A stretch of 64,000 nt of DNA from CABZJG01 sp902512685 (GTDB taxonomy: Bacteria; Pseudomonadota; Alphaproteobacteria; Rhodobacterales; Rhodobacteraceae). Under the pieces are notes generated by a model that ran no database searches, was not told where the DNA came from, and saw nothing but the letters and a program-made list of their open reading frames with translations. The translations under genes were made by a program, and so were the position numbers. Location: assembly GCA_051201605.1 (NCBI GenBank), contig CP179201.1, forward strand, positions 806,001 through 870,000, given 5' to 3'. Numbering within the stretch: position 1 is the stretch's first letter; every line of letters starts with the position of its first letter. Shown piece after piece: positions 1 through 8,310 of the stretch.

Positions 1-641
1 TGATCATTGTTGATCGCGACTTCAGCTGTGCCGGGATTAAACATCGCGGCACCGGTACCCATGTACATATTGACGAATTCTTCACCAAGGTTCCATCCGG
101 TTTTGGTGTTAAGTGCGACCGGGTACTCCATAATTCCTTGATCACGGATTGCTTCTGCAGCATTCAATACATCTTCATATGTGCTCGGAACATCGACACT
201 GGCTTGTTCTAGAATATCAGAGCGATAAAAAAGATGCTGGGCATTTGCCATGAAAGCAATGGCCATGATTTCACCGTCCATTGTTATCAACTGGTTGGGG
301 TTTAGACTGCTGCCATGTTTTGCAACGAGGTCATCTAACGACCGTACCAGACCTTCGTTCAACAAAGGCACGATCGAGCCGTTTGAAATGACTGCACTGG
401 AATATTGAGCTGGATTAGCAGATAGAGCTGCAACTTGAAGATCTCGGTGCTCACTGGTTGCATTGATGGTGACTTCTACACCGTCTCCGGCGCATTCTGC
501 GGCGGCGGCGGTGACGGCATTAATTGCGGCAAAATCATTGGAAAGAATGCTAACATTCCCACCTGAAATGCCACAACCGGCAAATGCTGCGCTTGAGAGC
601 AGTGCCATAGAACCGGCTAGAGTGATAGATTTGAAGTACAT
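1..641 (-). CDS. ABC transporter sugar-type solute-binding protein, C-terminus outside window
   Basis: Reading the minus strand from the ATG at 639-641 gives about 213 residues open to the window edge, so the C-terminal half is missing. It starts with a secretion signal (basic MYFKS, hydrophobic core, cleavage near SSAAFA) and continues like the family 1 extracellular solute-binding proteins that deliver sugars or polyols to ABC importers in the periplasm. It lies 68 bp downstream of a UgpC/MalK-type ATPase on the same strand, so the two probably form one operon with permeases further on. A GGGAG Shine-Dalgarno-like stretch sits just upstream of the start. The substrate cannot be told from what is visible. 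Confidence 0.85.
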   Translation of the reverse strand, partial: MYFKSITLAGSMALLSSAAFAGCGISGGNVSILSNDFAAINAVTAAAAECAGDGVEVTINATSEHRDLQVAALSANPAQYSSAVISNGSIVPLLNEGLVRSLDDLVAKHGSSLNPNQLITMDGEIMAIAFMANAQHLFYRSDILEQASVDVPSTYEDVLNAAEAIRDQGIMEYPVALNTKTGWNLGEEFVNMYMGTGAAMFNPGTAEVAINND

Positions 642-709
642 AATTTTCTCCCTGTTTGGTTGTAATAGTCTTGAGGAATTGCACCCGCTTGTGGGTGATT
701 AGTTGCGGG

Positions 710-1762
710 TCAATCGACCCTGATAGCGCCTCCTGTTATCGCGTCGAACAAGTGGCAGTTATGTGCTGGCACATGAATGGAAACCGTGTCTCCGATGTCA
801 GCGCGGAAGCTCTTGTCGGCTTTTACGCTTACAATCACGCCACCTATCCGTACGGTGACCATGGTGGCATCGCCCAAAAGCTCTAATGTGTAAATCGGTG
901 CGGAAATCTGACCGCTGCTGGTGGATACCTTTGCATCTTCTGCCCGAAATCCGAGCGTTGCTTTGCCATCCGGTGCACTAAGGCCAGGAATGGTAACATT
1001 TTCTGCAGAAAAGACACCTTTTGAAATTTCACCATCGAGCAAATTCATTGCCGGTGAGCCAATGAAACCAGCCACAAAAGTATTGGCTGGTTTGTCATAG
1101 ATTTCTGTTGGTGACCCCACCTGCTGGACGATACCTTTTTCCATCACCACGACGCGATCGGCCAAAGTCATGGCTTCAATTTGGTCATGGGTGACGTAAA
1201 TTGTTGTCACTGCCAGTTCATGGCTCAGGTTTTTGATCTGCGCCCGTGTCGAAACCCGCAGCTTGGCATCCAAGTTTGACAGCGGCTCATCCATCAAGAA
1301 CACATTTGGTTCCCGAATAATGGCCCGGGCAAGGGCGACCCGTTGGCGTTGGCCGCCTGACAATTCAGCAGGCTTGCGGTGCAAAAAGTCGTTTAATTCG
1401 ACCATCTGTGCAGCATGACGCACCTTGGCATCATGGCTGCTACGTTCAATGCCTCTTACTTTCAGCGGAAAGCGAATATTTTCATAGACATTCATATTCG
1501 GGTAAAGCGCATAACTTTGGAACACCATGGAAACATCGCGATCCTTTGGTTCCAGATCATTGATCACTTTTCCATCGATCAATATCTCGCCTTCTGTGAC
1601 ATCTTCTAGTCCGGCAATCATACGCATCGTGGTGGTTTTGCCGCAGCCAGATGGCCCCAAAAGAACCAAGAACTCACGATCAGCAATGGTCAGGTCAAAG
1701 TTATCTACGGCCACAAAGGACCCCCAGCGCTTTCCCACACTGCGCAGTTGAATTTCCGCCAT
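710..1762 (-). CDS. ABC transporter ATP-binding protein, MalK/UgpC type
   Basis: This 350-residue protein is a typical CUT1-type sugar-importer ATPase that powers uptake at the inner membrane. Visible motifs are Walker A (GPSGCGKTT, residues 36-44), the Q-loop (MVFQSYALYP), the signature LSGGQ at about 134-138, Walker B (FLMDEP) and the switch histidine in VTHDQIEAM. The last 115 residues form the regulatory OB-fold (TOBE) region usual for MalK and UgpC. It is the first gene of a minus-strand unit and is followed by the solute-binding protein gene. Two LacI-type operators lie within 100 bp upstream, which suggests sugar-dependent repression. The length is normal for the family. Confidence 0.93.
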   Translation of the reverse strand: MAEIQLRSVGKRWGSFVAVDNFDLTIADREFLVLLGPSGCGKTTTMRMIAGLEDVTEGEILIDGKVINDLEPKDRDVSMVFQSYALYPNMNVYENIRFPLKVRGIERSSHDAKVRHAAQMVELNDFLHRKPAELSGGQRQRVALARAIIREPNVFLMDEPLSNLDAKLRVSTRAQIKNLSHELAVTTIYVTHDQIEAMTLADRVVVMEKGIVQQVGSPTEIYDKPANTFVAGFIGSPAMNLLDGEISKGVFSAENVTIPGLSAPDGKATLGFRAEDAKVSTSSGQISAPIYTLELLGDATMVTVRIGGVIVSVKADKSFRADIGDTVSIHVPAHNCHLFDAITGGAIRVD

Positions 1763-1782
1763 ATGGATTCCCTAAATCACCC

Positions 1783-1798
1783 TTGCATACGTTTGCAA
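1783..1798. promoter_or_regulatory. LacI-type operator, imperfect palindrome
   Basis: TTGCATACGTTTGCAA is palindromic apart from one mismatched pair and has the central CG usual for LacI-family operators. It lies 20 bp upstream of the ATPase start and 56 bp (centre to centre) from a second, perfect copy. Confidence 0.75.
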
Positions 1799-1836
1799 AC
1801 TAAACGTGTCTGAGAAAATTACTTTAAGCAAGGGTT

Positions 1837-1856
1837 TTTTGCATACGTATGCAAAA
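1837..1856. promoter_or_regulatory. LacI-type operator, perfect 20-bp palindrome
   Basis: TTTTGCATACGTATGCAAAA equals its own reverse complement. Together with the copy at 1783 it sits in the divergent promoter region between the sugar ATPase and the SnoaL-like gene, so one repressor could control both directions. The half-site differs from that at 3506, so a different LacI-family protein, probably encoded outside the window, is expected to bind here. Confidence 0.82.
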
Positions 1857-1941
1857 TAGTGTTTACTGAATCACAGCTATGGTGATAAAGCCGGTTTTAG
1901 GCCAGATGATGTTAAGCATCTGTGGAACAATGGAAAAAACA

Positions 1942-2949
1942 ATGACGTTTCAATCTGAAAAGCAAATTGTGCGGGACTTCTATCGCGCCTTAGAAAATGC
2001 ATCGGGTTCCGAGATTGACAGAATTATGGGTCAATTTTGTGCCCCTGACCTGCTCTGGCGCGGTTTTTACCCCTTTAATGAGATTCGCGGATGTGCCGAA
2101 GTGGGTCAGCGATTCTGGCAGCCTTTGCGCAGCAGCCTTGCGCATTTGCAACGCCGTATGGATATCTTTATGGCAGGCAATAATGAAATTGCAGGTCAGG
2201 AAGGCGTTTGGGTTGTCTCTATGGGCCATCTTATGGGGCTATTTGATAAGCCTTGGTTGGGCATTCCACCAACTGGCAAAATCGCACTTTTGCGATATTG
2301 CGAATTCAACAAAGTTGAAAATGGCATAATTACGCAAAGTGCAATGTTCTTCGACATACCGCATTTGATGATGCAAGCGGGGCTACAGCCCTTTCCACCA
2401 CAAACCGCAGCACATTTGGTTCAGCCCGGGCCAATGACCCATAACGGGCTTCTGTTTGAGGCCCAAGATTCGGTTGAAGGGCAAAGAACAAATGAGGCCA
2501 TTGAGTTTATGATCAATGACATCAAAACTTGGCGCAATGGCGAAGAAGAGCCATTGGTGGATGAGCTGCGGCGCAGCTGGAACGAAGATATGATTTGGTG
2601 GGGCCCGGCAGGTATTGGCGCCACCTATACGATCGAGCGCTACGCCCAGCAGCATTCTGGCCCGTTTCGCGAAGGGTTCAAAAACCGCACTTTCAATGGC
2701 CATTTATGCCGTGTTGCCGAAGGCCATTTTGGCGGATTTTTCGGTTGGCCAAATTTAACCTTAACCCCGACCGGCGGGTTTATGGGCATGCCGGCAAGTG
2801 AAACCCCTGGTGATATGCGCGTGATTGATATGTACCGCCGCGACGGGGACAAGCTCACCGAGAACTGGATATTCATCGACCTTCTGCACTTCTGGAACAT
2901 GCAGGGTGTGGATATCCTGACGCGAATGGCACAGGTTCCACGCAGTTAA
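1942..2949 (+). CDS. SnoaL-like (NTF2-fold) protein with two tandem domains
   Basis: The protein has about 335 residues from the start chosen here (MTFQSEKQ). In-frame ATGs at 1879 and 1930 are alternatives; the segment from 1879 to 1930 does not resemble the domain and has no ribosome-binding site. Two similar halves are seen, roughly residues 1-150 and 185-330, each with the aromatic-rich pattern of SnoaL-like polyketide-cyclase-family proteins (for example RMDIFMAGNNEIAGQEG in the first and GHLCRVAEGHFGGFFGW in the second). Members of this fold bind or isomerise small hydrophobic molecules; the substrate here is unknown. It is divergent from the sugar ABC genes and shares their LacI-type operators, which suggests a role in the same carbohydrate pathway. 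Confidence 0.75.
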   Translation: MTFQSEKQIVRDFYRALENASGSEIDRIMGQFCAPDLLWRGFYPFNEIRGCAEVGQRFWQPLRSSLAHLQRRMDIFMAGNNEIAGQEGVWVVSMGHLMGLFDKPWLGIPPTGKIALLRYCEFNKVENGIITQSAMFFDIPHLMMQAGLQPFPPQTAAHLVQPGPMTHNGLLFEAQDSVEGQRTNEAIEFMINDIKTWRNGEEEPLVDELRRSWNEDMIWWGPAGIGATYTIERYAQQHSGPFREGFKNRTFNGHLCRVAEGHFGGFFGWPNLTLTPTGGFMGMPASETPGDMRVIDMYRRDGDKLTENWIFIDLLHFWNMQGVDILTRMAQVPRS

Positions 2950-3505
2950 TTTTGCTATCCGCGAGAAGCGCGCTGTAAGAATAAAAGAGCCCACTTTCGC
3001 CCGCGTCAGAGGGAACAAATAAAAAATTCCTAAAAAGGGAACTTATAAACCCTTAAAAAGACACTCAACAAGCTTGCACTAAATTAAATAAACTAATTAA
3101 AAAAATGCGATACGATTTACATCTGGTTCAGCCGTGGGGGCCAGATTTTAGCGAACTCTCCCTTTAAACTAAAGCACAGAGTAATTAGCCTTGCAAAAAG
3201 GGAACTCAAATTGGGTCAAAAGAAATCCAATAGGGTTAAAAACAACAGGCAATAACCAGATTAATGTCCCTGTCTGGACCCGAATTTATATACCAATATA
3301 GAGTAGATTTTTGCGTGTGTTTGATAGGCAGATCTTTTCAGTTTTGAGAACCTAAAAGAATCGACAGGATAATACTGATATCAAATTAGAATACGTGAGA
3401 AAAAGCAAATTCATCTGTAGAATAATCTTTAAGATTCTGTTTTAATTACAATTTATAAAAATTATTAAATATTCTTGCATGATGGTCGATTGGCTGATAG
3501 ATTTT
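2950..3505. other. AT-rich intergenic region
   Basis: About 550 bp with no open reading frame that looks like a gene. It is strongly AT-rich with many short A and T runs. The only recognisable element is the operator that follows at 3506; the promoter of the LacI-family gene must lie in the last 100 bp. Confidence 0.6.
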
Positions 3506-3523
3506 TTTGGAAACGTTTCCAAA
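3506..3523. promoter_or_regulatory. LacI-family operator upstream of the lacI-type gene
   Basis: TTTGGAAACGTTTCCAAA is a perfect 18-bp palindrome with central CG. It ends 15 bp before the start codon of the LacI-family gene, where a bound repressor would block transcription or elongation. This points to autoregulation and, because the transporter genes follow in the same operon, to control of the whole unit. Confidence 0.85.
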
Positions 3524-3538
3524 GCTAGGGTATAAAGT

Positions 3539-4642
3539 TTGCGTCAACCAGTCACAATCAAAGATGTAGCGATACGCGCAGGCTGCGGTGTGGCGACTGT
3601 AAGCCGGGTTTTAAATAATACCGGTTCCGCAAGTGCGGAAATGCGCGGACGCGTTATTGCAGCGACTAACGCACTCGGTTTTGAATTCAGTGAAGTAGCC
3701 CGATCCTTGCAAAGTAACACAACCCGCACAATTGGATGTATCGTACCATCCTTAGCAAACCCGGTTTTTGCAGACGCAGTGCAAGGTGCGCAAGAAGCTT
3801 TTCAAGAAGCTGGCTATCAAACTCTGCTTTTGTGCACCAACTATGATCTCGAGTTTGAAGCGCAAGCGATACGGACTTTGACGGCAAAAAAGGTTGATGG
3901 CTTTGTGCTGACGGTCAGTGACGCGCTGAACAGTGAGGGATTGAAGGCAATTCAGAGCGGTGGAGTGCCACACTGCTTGCTGTTCAATCTGGCGCCGGCC
4001 AATGATCAAAGTTGGTCGGTTGATGATCATTCAGCTGCCTTAAGGGTTGCTGACGCATTTGTCGAAAAGGGCCACGATCATGTTGGTTTTTTGGCCCTAA
4101 AGTTTAAAAGTTCTGACCGTGCCCGTCAACGTTACAAGGGCTTTGTTGAAGGGTGTTCGCGCAATGGCATGACACCACCGGCTTTATTAGAAATTGATGA
4201 AGATAGCCAAGACCTGACTGCGCTAATGAAGGTATTTATTGAAGAAAATCCTTCAATTACCGGAATATTCGCATCTAATGATTTTCTTGCGCTTGCGACA
4301 ATCCGCAGTGCGAGGGCCTTGGGATTAACAGTACCTAATGATCTGTCGATTGTCGGCTTTGACGGTATCGAAGTTGGCACGATGGTTGAACCCAGTTTGG
4401 CAACGATTGTGACTAATCCGAAATTAATGGGTGCTGGGGCCGCCAGAACGGTATTGTCGGTTATAAACGGAACGCCTGCACCTGACTTACCTGATCCTAA
4501 TCTAACATTCAGTTTCCGCACCGGAGGCAGCCTTGCATCTCCGGCAGCAGAAAGAGTGGACGACAAAAGGGGTGTGGCCCTTTCGCCGTCCAATAACCCA
4601 ACCCAGAAGAATGATGAAACTCAACAGGAGAGATCAAAATGA
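3539..4642 (+). CDS. LacI-family transcriptional repressor
   Basis: This 367-residue protein starts at a TTG preceded by AGGG at 8 nt spacing. The N-terminal helix-turn-helix (VTIKDVAIRAGCGVATVSRV, about residues 5-24) is canonical, followed by the hinge helix (EVARSLQSN) and a periplasmic-binding-protein-like effector domain up to about residue 340. The last 25 residues are polar and look unstructured. The stop overlaps the start of the binding-protein gene by 4 nt, so regulator and transporter are co-transcribed. The palindrome at 3506 is the obvious binding site. The effector is probably the transported substrate or a breakdown product. Confidence 0.93.
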   Translation: MRQPVTIKDVAIRAGCGVATVSRVLNNTGSASAEMRGRVIAATNALGFEFSEVARSLQSNTTRTIGCIVPSLANPVFADAVQGAQEAFQEAGYQTLLLCTNYDLEFEAQAIRTLTAKKVDGFVLTVSDALNSEGLKAIQSGGVPHCLLFNLAPANDQSWSVDDHSAALRVADAFVEKGHDHVGFLALKFKSSDRARQRYKGFVEGCSRNGMTPPALLEIDEDSQDLTALMKVFIEENPSITGIFASNDFLALATIRSARALGLTVPNDLSIVGFDGIEVGTMVEPSLATIVTNPKLMGAGAARTVLSVINGTPAPDLPDPNLTFSFRTGGSLASPAAERVDDKRGVALSPSNNPTQKNDETQQERSK

Positions 4643-5634
4643 GATATAAACTAGCAGCCGCGTTTGTGGCAATGACTATTGCGTCTCCGGTACTGGCCGA
4701 AGATGCCGTGTGTTACAATTGCCCACCTCAATGGGCGGATTGGGCGTCGATGCTTGAAGCCATCGACAAAGAAATCGACATTCAGATGCCCCATGACAAC
4801 AAAAACTCTGGCCAGACATTGAGCCAGCTATTGGCTGAAAGAAACAATCCAGTCGCCGATGTTGCTTACTATGGCGTAACAACCGGTATCAAATCCGGCA
4901 ACGAAGGTGTCGCAACTGCCTACAAACCGGCTAAGTTTGATGAAATTCCCGATGGCCTTAAAGATCCTGACGGCAAATGGTTCGCCATCCATTATGGCAC
5001 ACTGGGCTTCTTCGTGAACGTTGATGCACTTGCTGGTGCTGACGTTCCGCAGTGTTTTGCCGACCTAACCAAACCTGAGTATCGCGGAATGGTTGGCTAT
5101 CTTGATCCATCTTCAGCATTTGTTGGATATGCCGGTGCTGTGGCCGCAAATATGGCGTTTGGTGGTGATCTGGACAATTTTGATCCAGCGATCAAATACT
5201 TCAACGATCTAGCCCAGAACTCACCAATCGTGCCAAAGCAGACTTCCTATGCACGTGTTGTTTCTGGTGAAATCCCGATCCTATTTGATTATGATTTCAA
5301 CGCATATCGTGGAAAATACGAAGAGGATGGAAATTTTGAGTTTGTCCTACCGTGTGAAGGATCAGTGCGCGTACCTTATGTAATGAGCCTTGTGAACAAC
5401 GGTCCAAACCCAGAGTTGGGTAAGCGCGTGCTGGATTTCATTCTATCGGATAAAGGCCAGGCAATCTGGACAAATGCTTACCTTCAGCCTGCTCGCCCCG
5501 TCGAGTTGCCCGCTGATGTGGCGGCTAAATTCTTGCCAGCCAGCGATTATGAGCGTGCTGTTGCTGTGGATTACGCCAAAATGGAAAAAGTACAGGCCAG
5601 CTTCGGCGAACGCTATCTGTCCGAAGTGAAGTAA
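4639..5634 (+). CDS. ABC transporter periplasmic solute-binding protein
   Basis: The protein has 331 residues with a clear signal peptide (cleavage after SPVLA, about residue 20). The mature part resembles the family 1 binding proteins of the AfuA/PotD/PhnS type that serve two-permease, one-ATPase importers (iron, polyamine, aminoethylphosphonate or phosphodiester substrates). Two cysteines (CYNC) lie just after the cleavage site. The start overlaps the lacI-type stop (ATGA). A strong hairpin follows the stop codon, a common device to keep binding-protein mRNA more abundant than permease mRNA. The phosphodiesterase in the same operon suggests a phosphate-ester ligand, but this is inference. 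Confidence 0.88.
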   Translation: MRYKLAAAFVAMTIASPVLAEDAVCYNCPPQWADWASMLEAIDKEIDIQMPHDNKNSGQTLSQLLAERNNPVADVAYYGVTTGIKSGNEGVATAYKPAKFDEIPDGLKDPDGKWFAIHYGTLGFFVNVDALAGADVPQCFADLTKPEYRGMVGYLDPSSAFVGYAGAVAANMAFGGDLDNFDPAIKYFNDLAQNSPIVPKQTSYARVVSGEIPILFDYDFNAYRGKYEEDGNFEFVLPCEGSVRVPYVMSLVNNGPNPELGKRVLDFILSDKGQAIWTNAYLQPARPVELPADVAAKFLPASDYERAVAVDYAKMEKVQASFGERYLSEVK

Positions 5635-5646
5635 TTTTTAGAAAGG

Positions 5647-5673
5647 AGGAGCCGGGCAAACTGTCCGGCTCCT
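5647..5673 (+). other. Intercistronic hairpin between binding-protein and permease genes
   Basis: AGGAGCCGG at 5647-5655 pairs perfectly with CCGGCTCCT at 5665-5673 over 9 bp, and a G-U and a C-G pair can extend it inward. No U-run follows, so it is more likely an RNA-stabilising or partial attenuator hairpin than a full terminator. It sits 9 nt before the permease ATG and also buries a GGAG sequence, so it may limit permease translation. Confidence 0.7.
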
Positions 5674-5682
5674 AAAAGATTT

Positions 5683-6486
5683 ATGACAAACCGAACCTTC
5701 GTTTTGGCGTGTCTCACGCCCCTTCTAGTGTTTTCTGTTGCCTTTCTTGCCTTGCCACTTGTGCGCTTGTTTCTTGTATCAGGAGAAAGCGAGGCAGGCT
5801 GGGCGATTTATCTCGATATTCTTCGCAAACCGCGCTATCTACATACCTTGATTTTGACAGTTCTGGTGTCCCTTGCAACCACGGTCGCAGCGCTTGCTGT
5901 CTCGACAACTGCGGGGATGTTTTTATCACGCAACCGGTTCAAGGGACGGGGAATACTACTATCCATCATGACGCTGCCGCTGGCCTTTCCAGGAGTTGTT
6001 ATCGGCTTTTTGATCATCCTATTGGGTGGTCGTCAGGGATTAATCAATCAGATAACACCCGGGCATGTTGTTTTCGCGTATTCGGTCATTGGATTGTTTT
6101 TAGGATATCTGTATTTTTCAATACCGCGCGTGCTTTTAACGGTTATGGCAGCAGCCGAAAAATTGGATCCCACATTGGAGGAAGCTGCGCGCACCTTGGG
6201 GGCCTCACCTTTTCGCGTGGTAGTCGATGTGATTTTGCCCGGTCTTATGCCTTCGCTTATTGCAGCAGGGGCAATTGCTTTTGCGACTGCTATGGGTGCG
6301 TTTGGCACCGCATTTACGCTGGCAACTGATATCGATGTTATCCCAATGGTGATCTATACAGAATTTACCTTGTCAGCCAACATCGCGATTGCAGCGGCCC
6401 TATCGATCGTTTTGGGGGTTGTCACATGGGCGCTACTGCTGCTCGCCCGCAGCCTTTCGGGCACAACTGTATCGGCAGGGGGCTAA
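5683..6486 (+). CDS. ABC transporter permease, first subunit
   Basis: A 267-residue integral membrane protein with about six hydrophobic segments. The cytoplasmic EAA loop is visible as EEAARTLGASPFRVVVDVILPG (about residues 166-187), the contact site for the ATPase. It belongs to the binding-protein-dependent permeases of the PotB/CysU type. The gene follows the intercistronic hairpin, has only a weak ribosome-binding site and ends 1 nt before the next permease gene. Together with the second permease it should form the membrane channel of this importer. Confidence 0.9.
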   Translation: MTNRTFVLACLTPLLVFSVAFLALPLVRLFLVSGESEAGWAIYLDILRKPRYLHTLILTVLVSLATTVAALAVSTTAGMFLSRNRFKGRGILLSIMTLPLAFPGVVIGFLIILLGGRQGLINQITPGHVVFAYSVIGLFLGYLYFSIPRVLLTVMAAAEKLDPTLEEAARTLGASPFRVVVDVILPGLMPSLIAAGAIAFATAMGAFGTAFTLATDIDVIPMVIYTEFTLSANIAIAAALSIVLGVVTWALLLLARSLSGTTVSAGG

Positions 6487-6487
6487 T

Positions 6488-7279
6488 ATGTTGAATTCAA
6501 GAACTAAACTTATCCAATTGACCGTTACTCTTACGGCATGTGCATTCTTATTGGTGCCCATGATCCTTTCAGTAATGGCGGGTGTCACTGCAAACTACTT
6601 TCAGGGTATTTCGTCAGGACTTACGCTGAAGTGGGTGTTTCGCGTTTGGGAACTTTATGCAGATAGCATCTTTTTGTCGCTTTGGTTGGCTATTGCCTGT
6701 CTAATTTCCACTTTGATCATCGGATTGCCTGCAGCCTATGGCTTGGCACGCCACCCCGGTTGGTTATCGCGTATTTTGGAAGAGTTCATATCGCTTCCGC
6801 TCGCGGTGCCGGGACTGGCACTGGCATTGGCGTTGCTGCAACTCTACGGTTCGATGAAGGGTTTTCGCATCTCTTGGACATTCATACTTGTTGGCCATGT
6901 CTTGTATACGCTTCCATTTATGGTCCGCTCTATTCTGGCCGTTCTTGCGTCAATGGATCTTAAAACGCTCGAAGAAGGTGCCGCCTCGCTTGGCGCCTCG
7001 CCTTGGCAAAGGTTTCGCGACATTGTCGTTCCCAATGCAATGCCCGGAATTCTAGCAGGTTCCCTAACGGTAGTGACGCTATCTATCGGTGAATTCAATC
7101 TGACTTGGATGTTGCACACGCCTTACCTGAAAACACTACCGGTGGGATTGGCGGACAGCTATGCCTCGATGCGGCTTGAGGTTGCCTCTGCCTATACCCT
7201 TGTCTTCTTCGTACTTATTGTACCACTTTTGATGGCCATGCAATGGGCCTCGGCACGAGCGCAAAGGATCGCACAATGA
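6488..7279 (+). CDS. ABC transporter permease, second subunit
   Basis: The start at 6488 (MLNSRTKL) is chosen because it follows the first permease stop by one base; an upstream in-frame start at 6389 would overlap the previous gene by about 100 nt. The 263-residue product has about six membrane segments and an EAA loop (EEGAASLGASPWQRFRDIVVPN). It is a PotC-like partner of the first permease. Its stop overlaps the ATPase start in an ATGA junction, so the two are translationally coupled. Confidence 0.9.
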   Translation: MLNSRTKLIQLTVTLTACAFLLVPMILSVMAGVTANYFQGISSGLTLKWVFRVWELYADSIFLSLWLAIACLISTLIIGLPAAYGLARHPGWLSRILEEFISLPLAVPGLALALALLQLYGSMKGFRISWTFILVGHVLYTLPFMVRSILAVLASMDLKTLEEGAASLGASPWQRFRDIVVPNAMPGILAGSLTVVTLSIGEFNLTWMLHTPYLKTLPVGLADSYASMRLEVASAYTLVFFVLIVPLLMAMQWASARAQRIAQ

Positions 7280-8310
7280 CACTTCGTCTGACGAATATCG
7301 CAAAGACATTTCGCGATGGCACTCGGGCCCTACTGCCCACTGAATTGACAGTTGAAACTGGAGAGATCGTTTCACTTTTGGGTCCGTCGGGATGCGGTAA
7401 AACCACGCTCCTGCGTATAATTGCCGGACTCGAAACACCAGATTTTGGCAGCACAATCTGGTTCGATAACGATGATGTCACATCTTTATCTGTCGAACGG
7501 CGCAAGGTTGGAATGGTCTTTCAGTCCTACGCCTTGTTTCCTAATATGTCTGTGCGCGCAAATATCGGCTACGGATTAAAAATGCAAAAGCTCTCGAAGC
7601 CTGAAATTAACGCTCGCGTTACTGAAGTATTGGAAATGTGCCAACTTGATGAATTTTCAAAGCGGGGCGTCGACGCGCTGTCAGGCGGTCAGCGGCAACG
7701 CGTGGCATTGGCTCGTGCAATTGCACCGCGTCCCAGATTGTTATTGTTGGATGAACCTCTTTCTGCGCTAGATGCATCGATGCGTGAGGCCCTGCGTGAT
7801 GAGTTGGCAGTTTTGTTAAGAAAGTTTCAGATAACGGCAATCTTTGTGACCCATGATCAGGACGAAGCCATGGCAATTGCTGACCGAGTTGCGGTCATGT
7901 CCAATGGACGAGTTGTTCAAAGTGGGACGCCGGAAGAGCTATATCGTAATCCAAATTCGTCTTTTGTCGCAGGCTTTGTTGGCAATGCAATGCATTTAGA
8001 AGGAAAGAGTGCCGGTAAACTGTTGACACTAGAAGGTGGCACGCAGCACCTGCTTTCTGAAGGCTCTGGCCATAATGTTTATGTAAGAGCTGAAGATGTG
8101 AGGATTGATGAGGCAGGTTCGCTCTGTGGCGAGGTGGAAACTGTAACATTTATGGGCACGCACTACAGGGTTGGGATCAAAGGCATAATGCCAAACGTCC
8201 TAACGTCGATTTTCTCAGGACAAAGCGCACCAAATGTTGGTGGTAAAGTCAGAGTATCAATCAAACCTCAGGCTTTGATGCTTCTGCCTGAAGGAGAGGC
8301 GCAGGCGTGA
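7276..8310 (+). CDS. ABC transporter ATP-binding protein
   Basis: The protein has 344 residues, starting at 7276 in the ATGA overlap with the permease gene. Motifs are Walker A (GPSGCGKTT, residues 36-44), Q-loop (MVFQSYALFP), signature LSGGQ, Walker B (LLLLDEP) and switch histidine (VTHDQDEAM). A C-terminal TOBE-like domain follows from about residue 240. The type is PotA/FbpC-like, in line with the two-permease layout. It energises uptake of the unknown substrate. Its stop overlaps the metallophosphoesterase start (GTGA). Confidence 0.92.
   Translation: MTLRLTNIAKTFRDGTRALLPTELTVETGEIVSLLGPSGCGKTTLLRIIAGLETPDFGSTIWFDNDDVTSLSVERRKVGMVFQSYALFPNMSVRANIGYGLKMQKLSKPEINARVTEVLEMCQLDEFSKRGVDALSGGQRQRVALARAIAPRPRLLLLDEPLSALDASMREALRDELAVLLRKFQITAIFVTHDQDEAMAIADRVAVMSNGRVVQSGTPEELYRNPNSSFVAGFVGNAMHLEGKSAGKLLTLEGGTQHLLSEGSGHNVYVRAEDVRIDEAGSLCGEVETVTFMGTHYRVGIKGIMPNVLTSIFSGQSAPNVGGKVRVSIKPQALMLLPEGEAQA

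Noticed and set aside
463..886. Plus-strand reading frames at 463-702 and 656-886
   Set aside because: They are antisense to the binding-protein gene and to the end of the ATPase gene, which have clear family motifs; the plus-strand frames have none.
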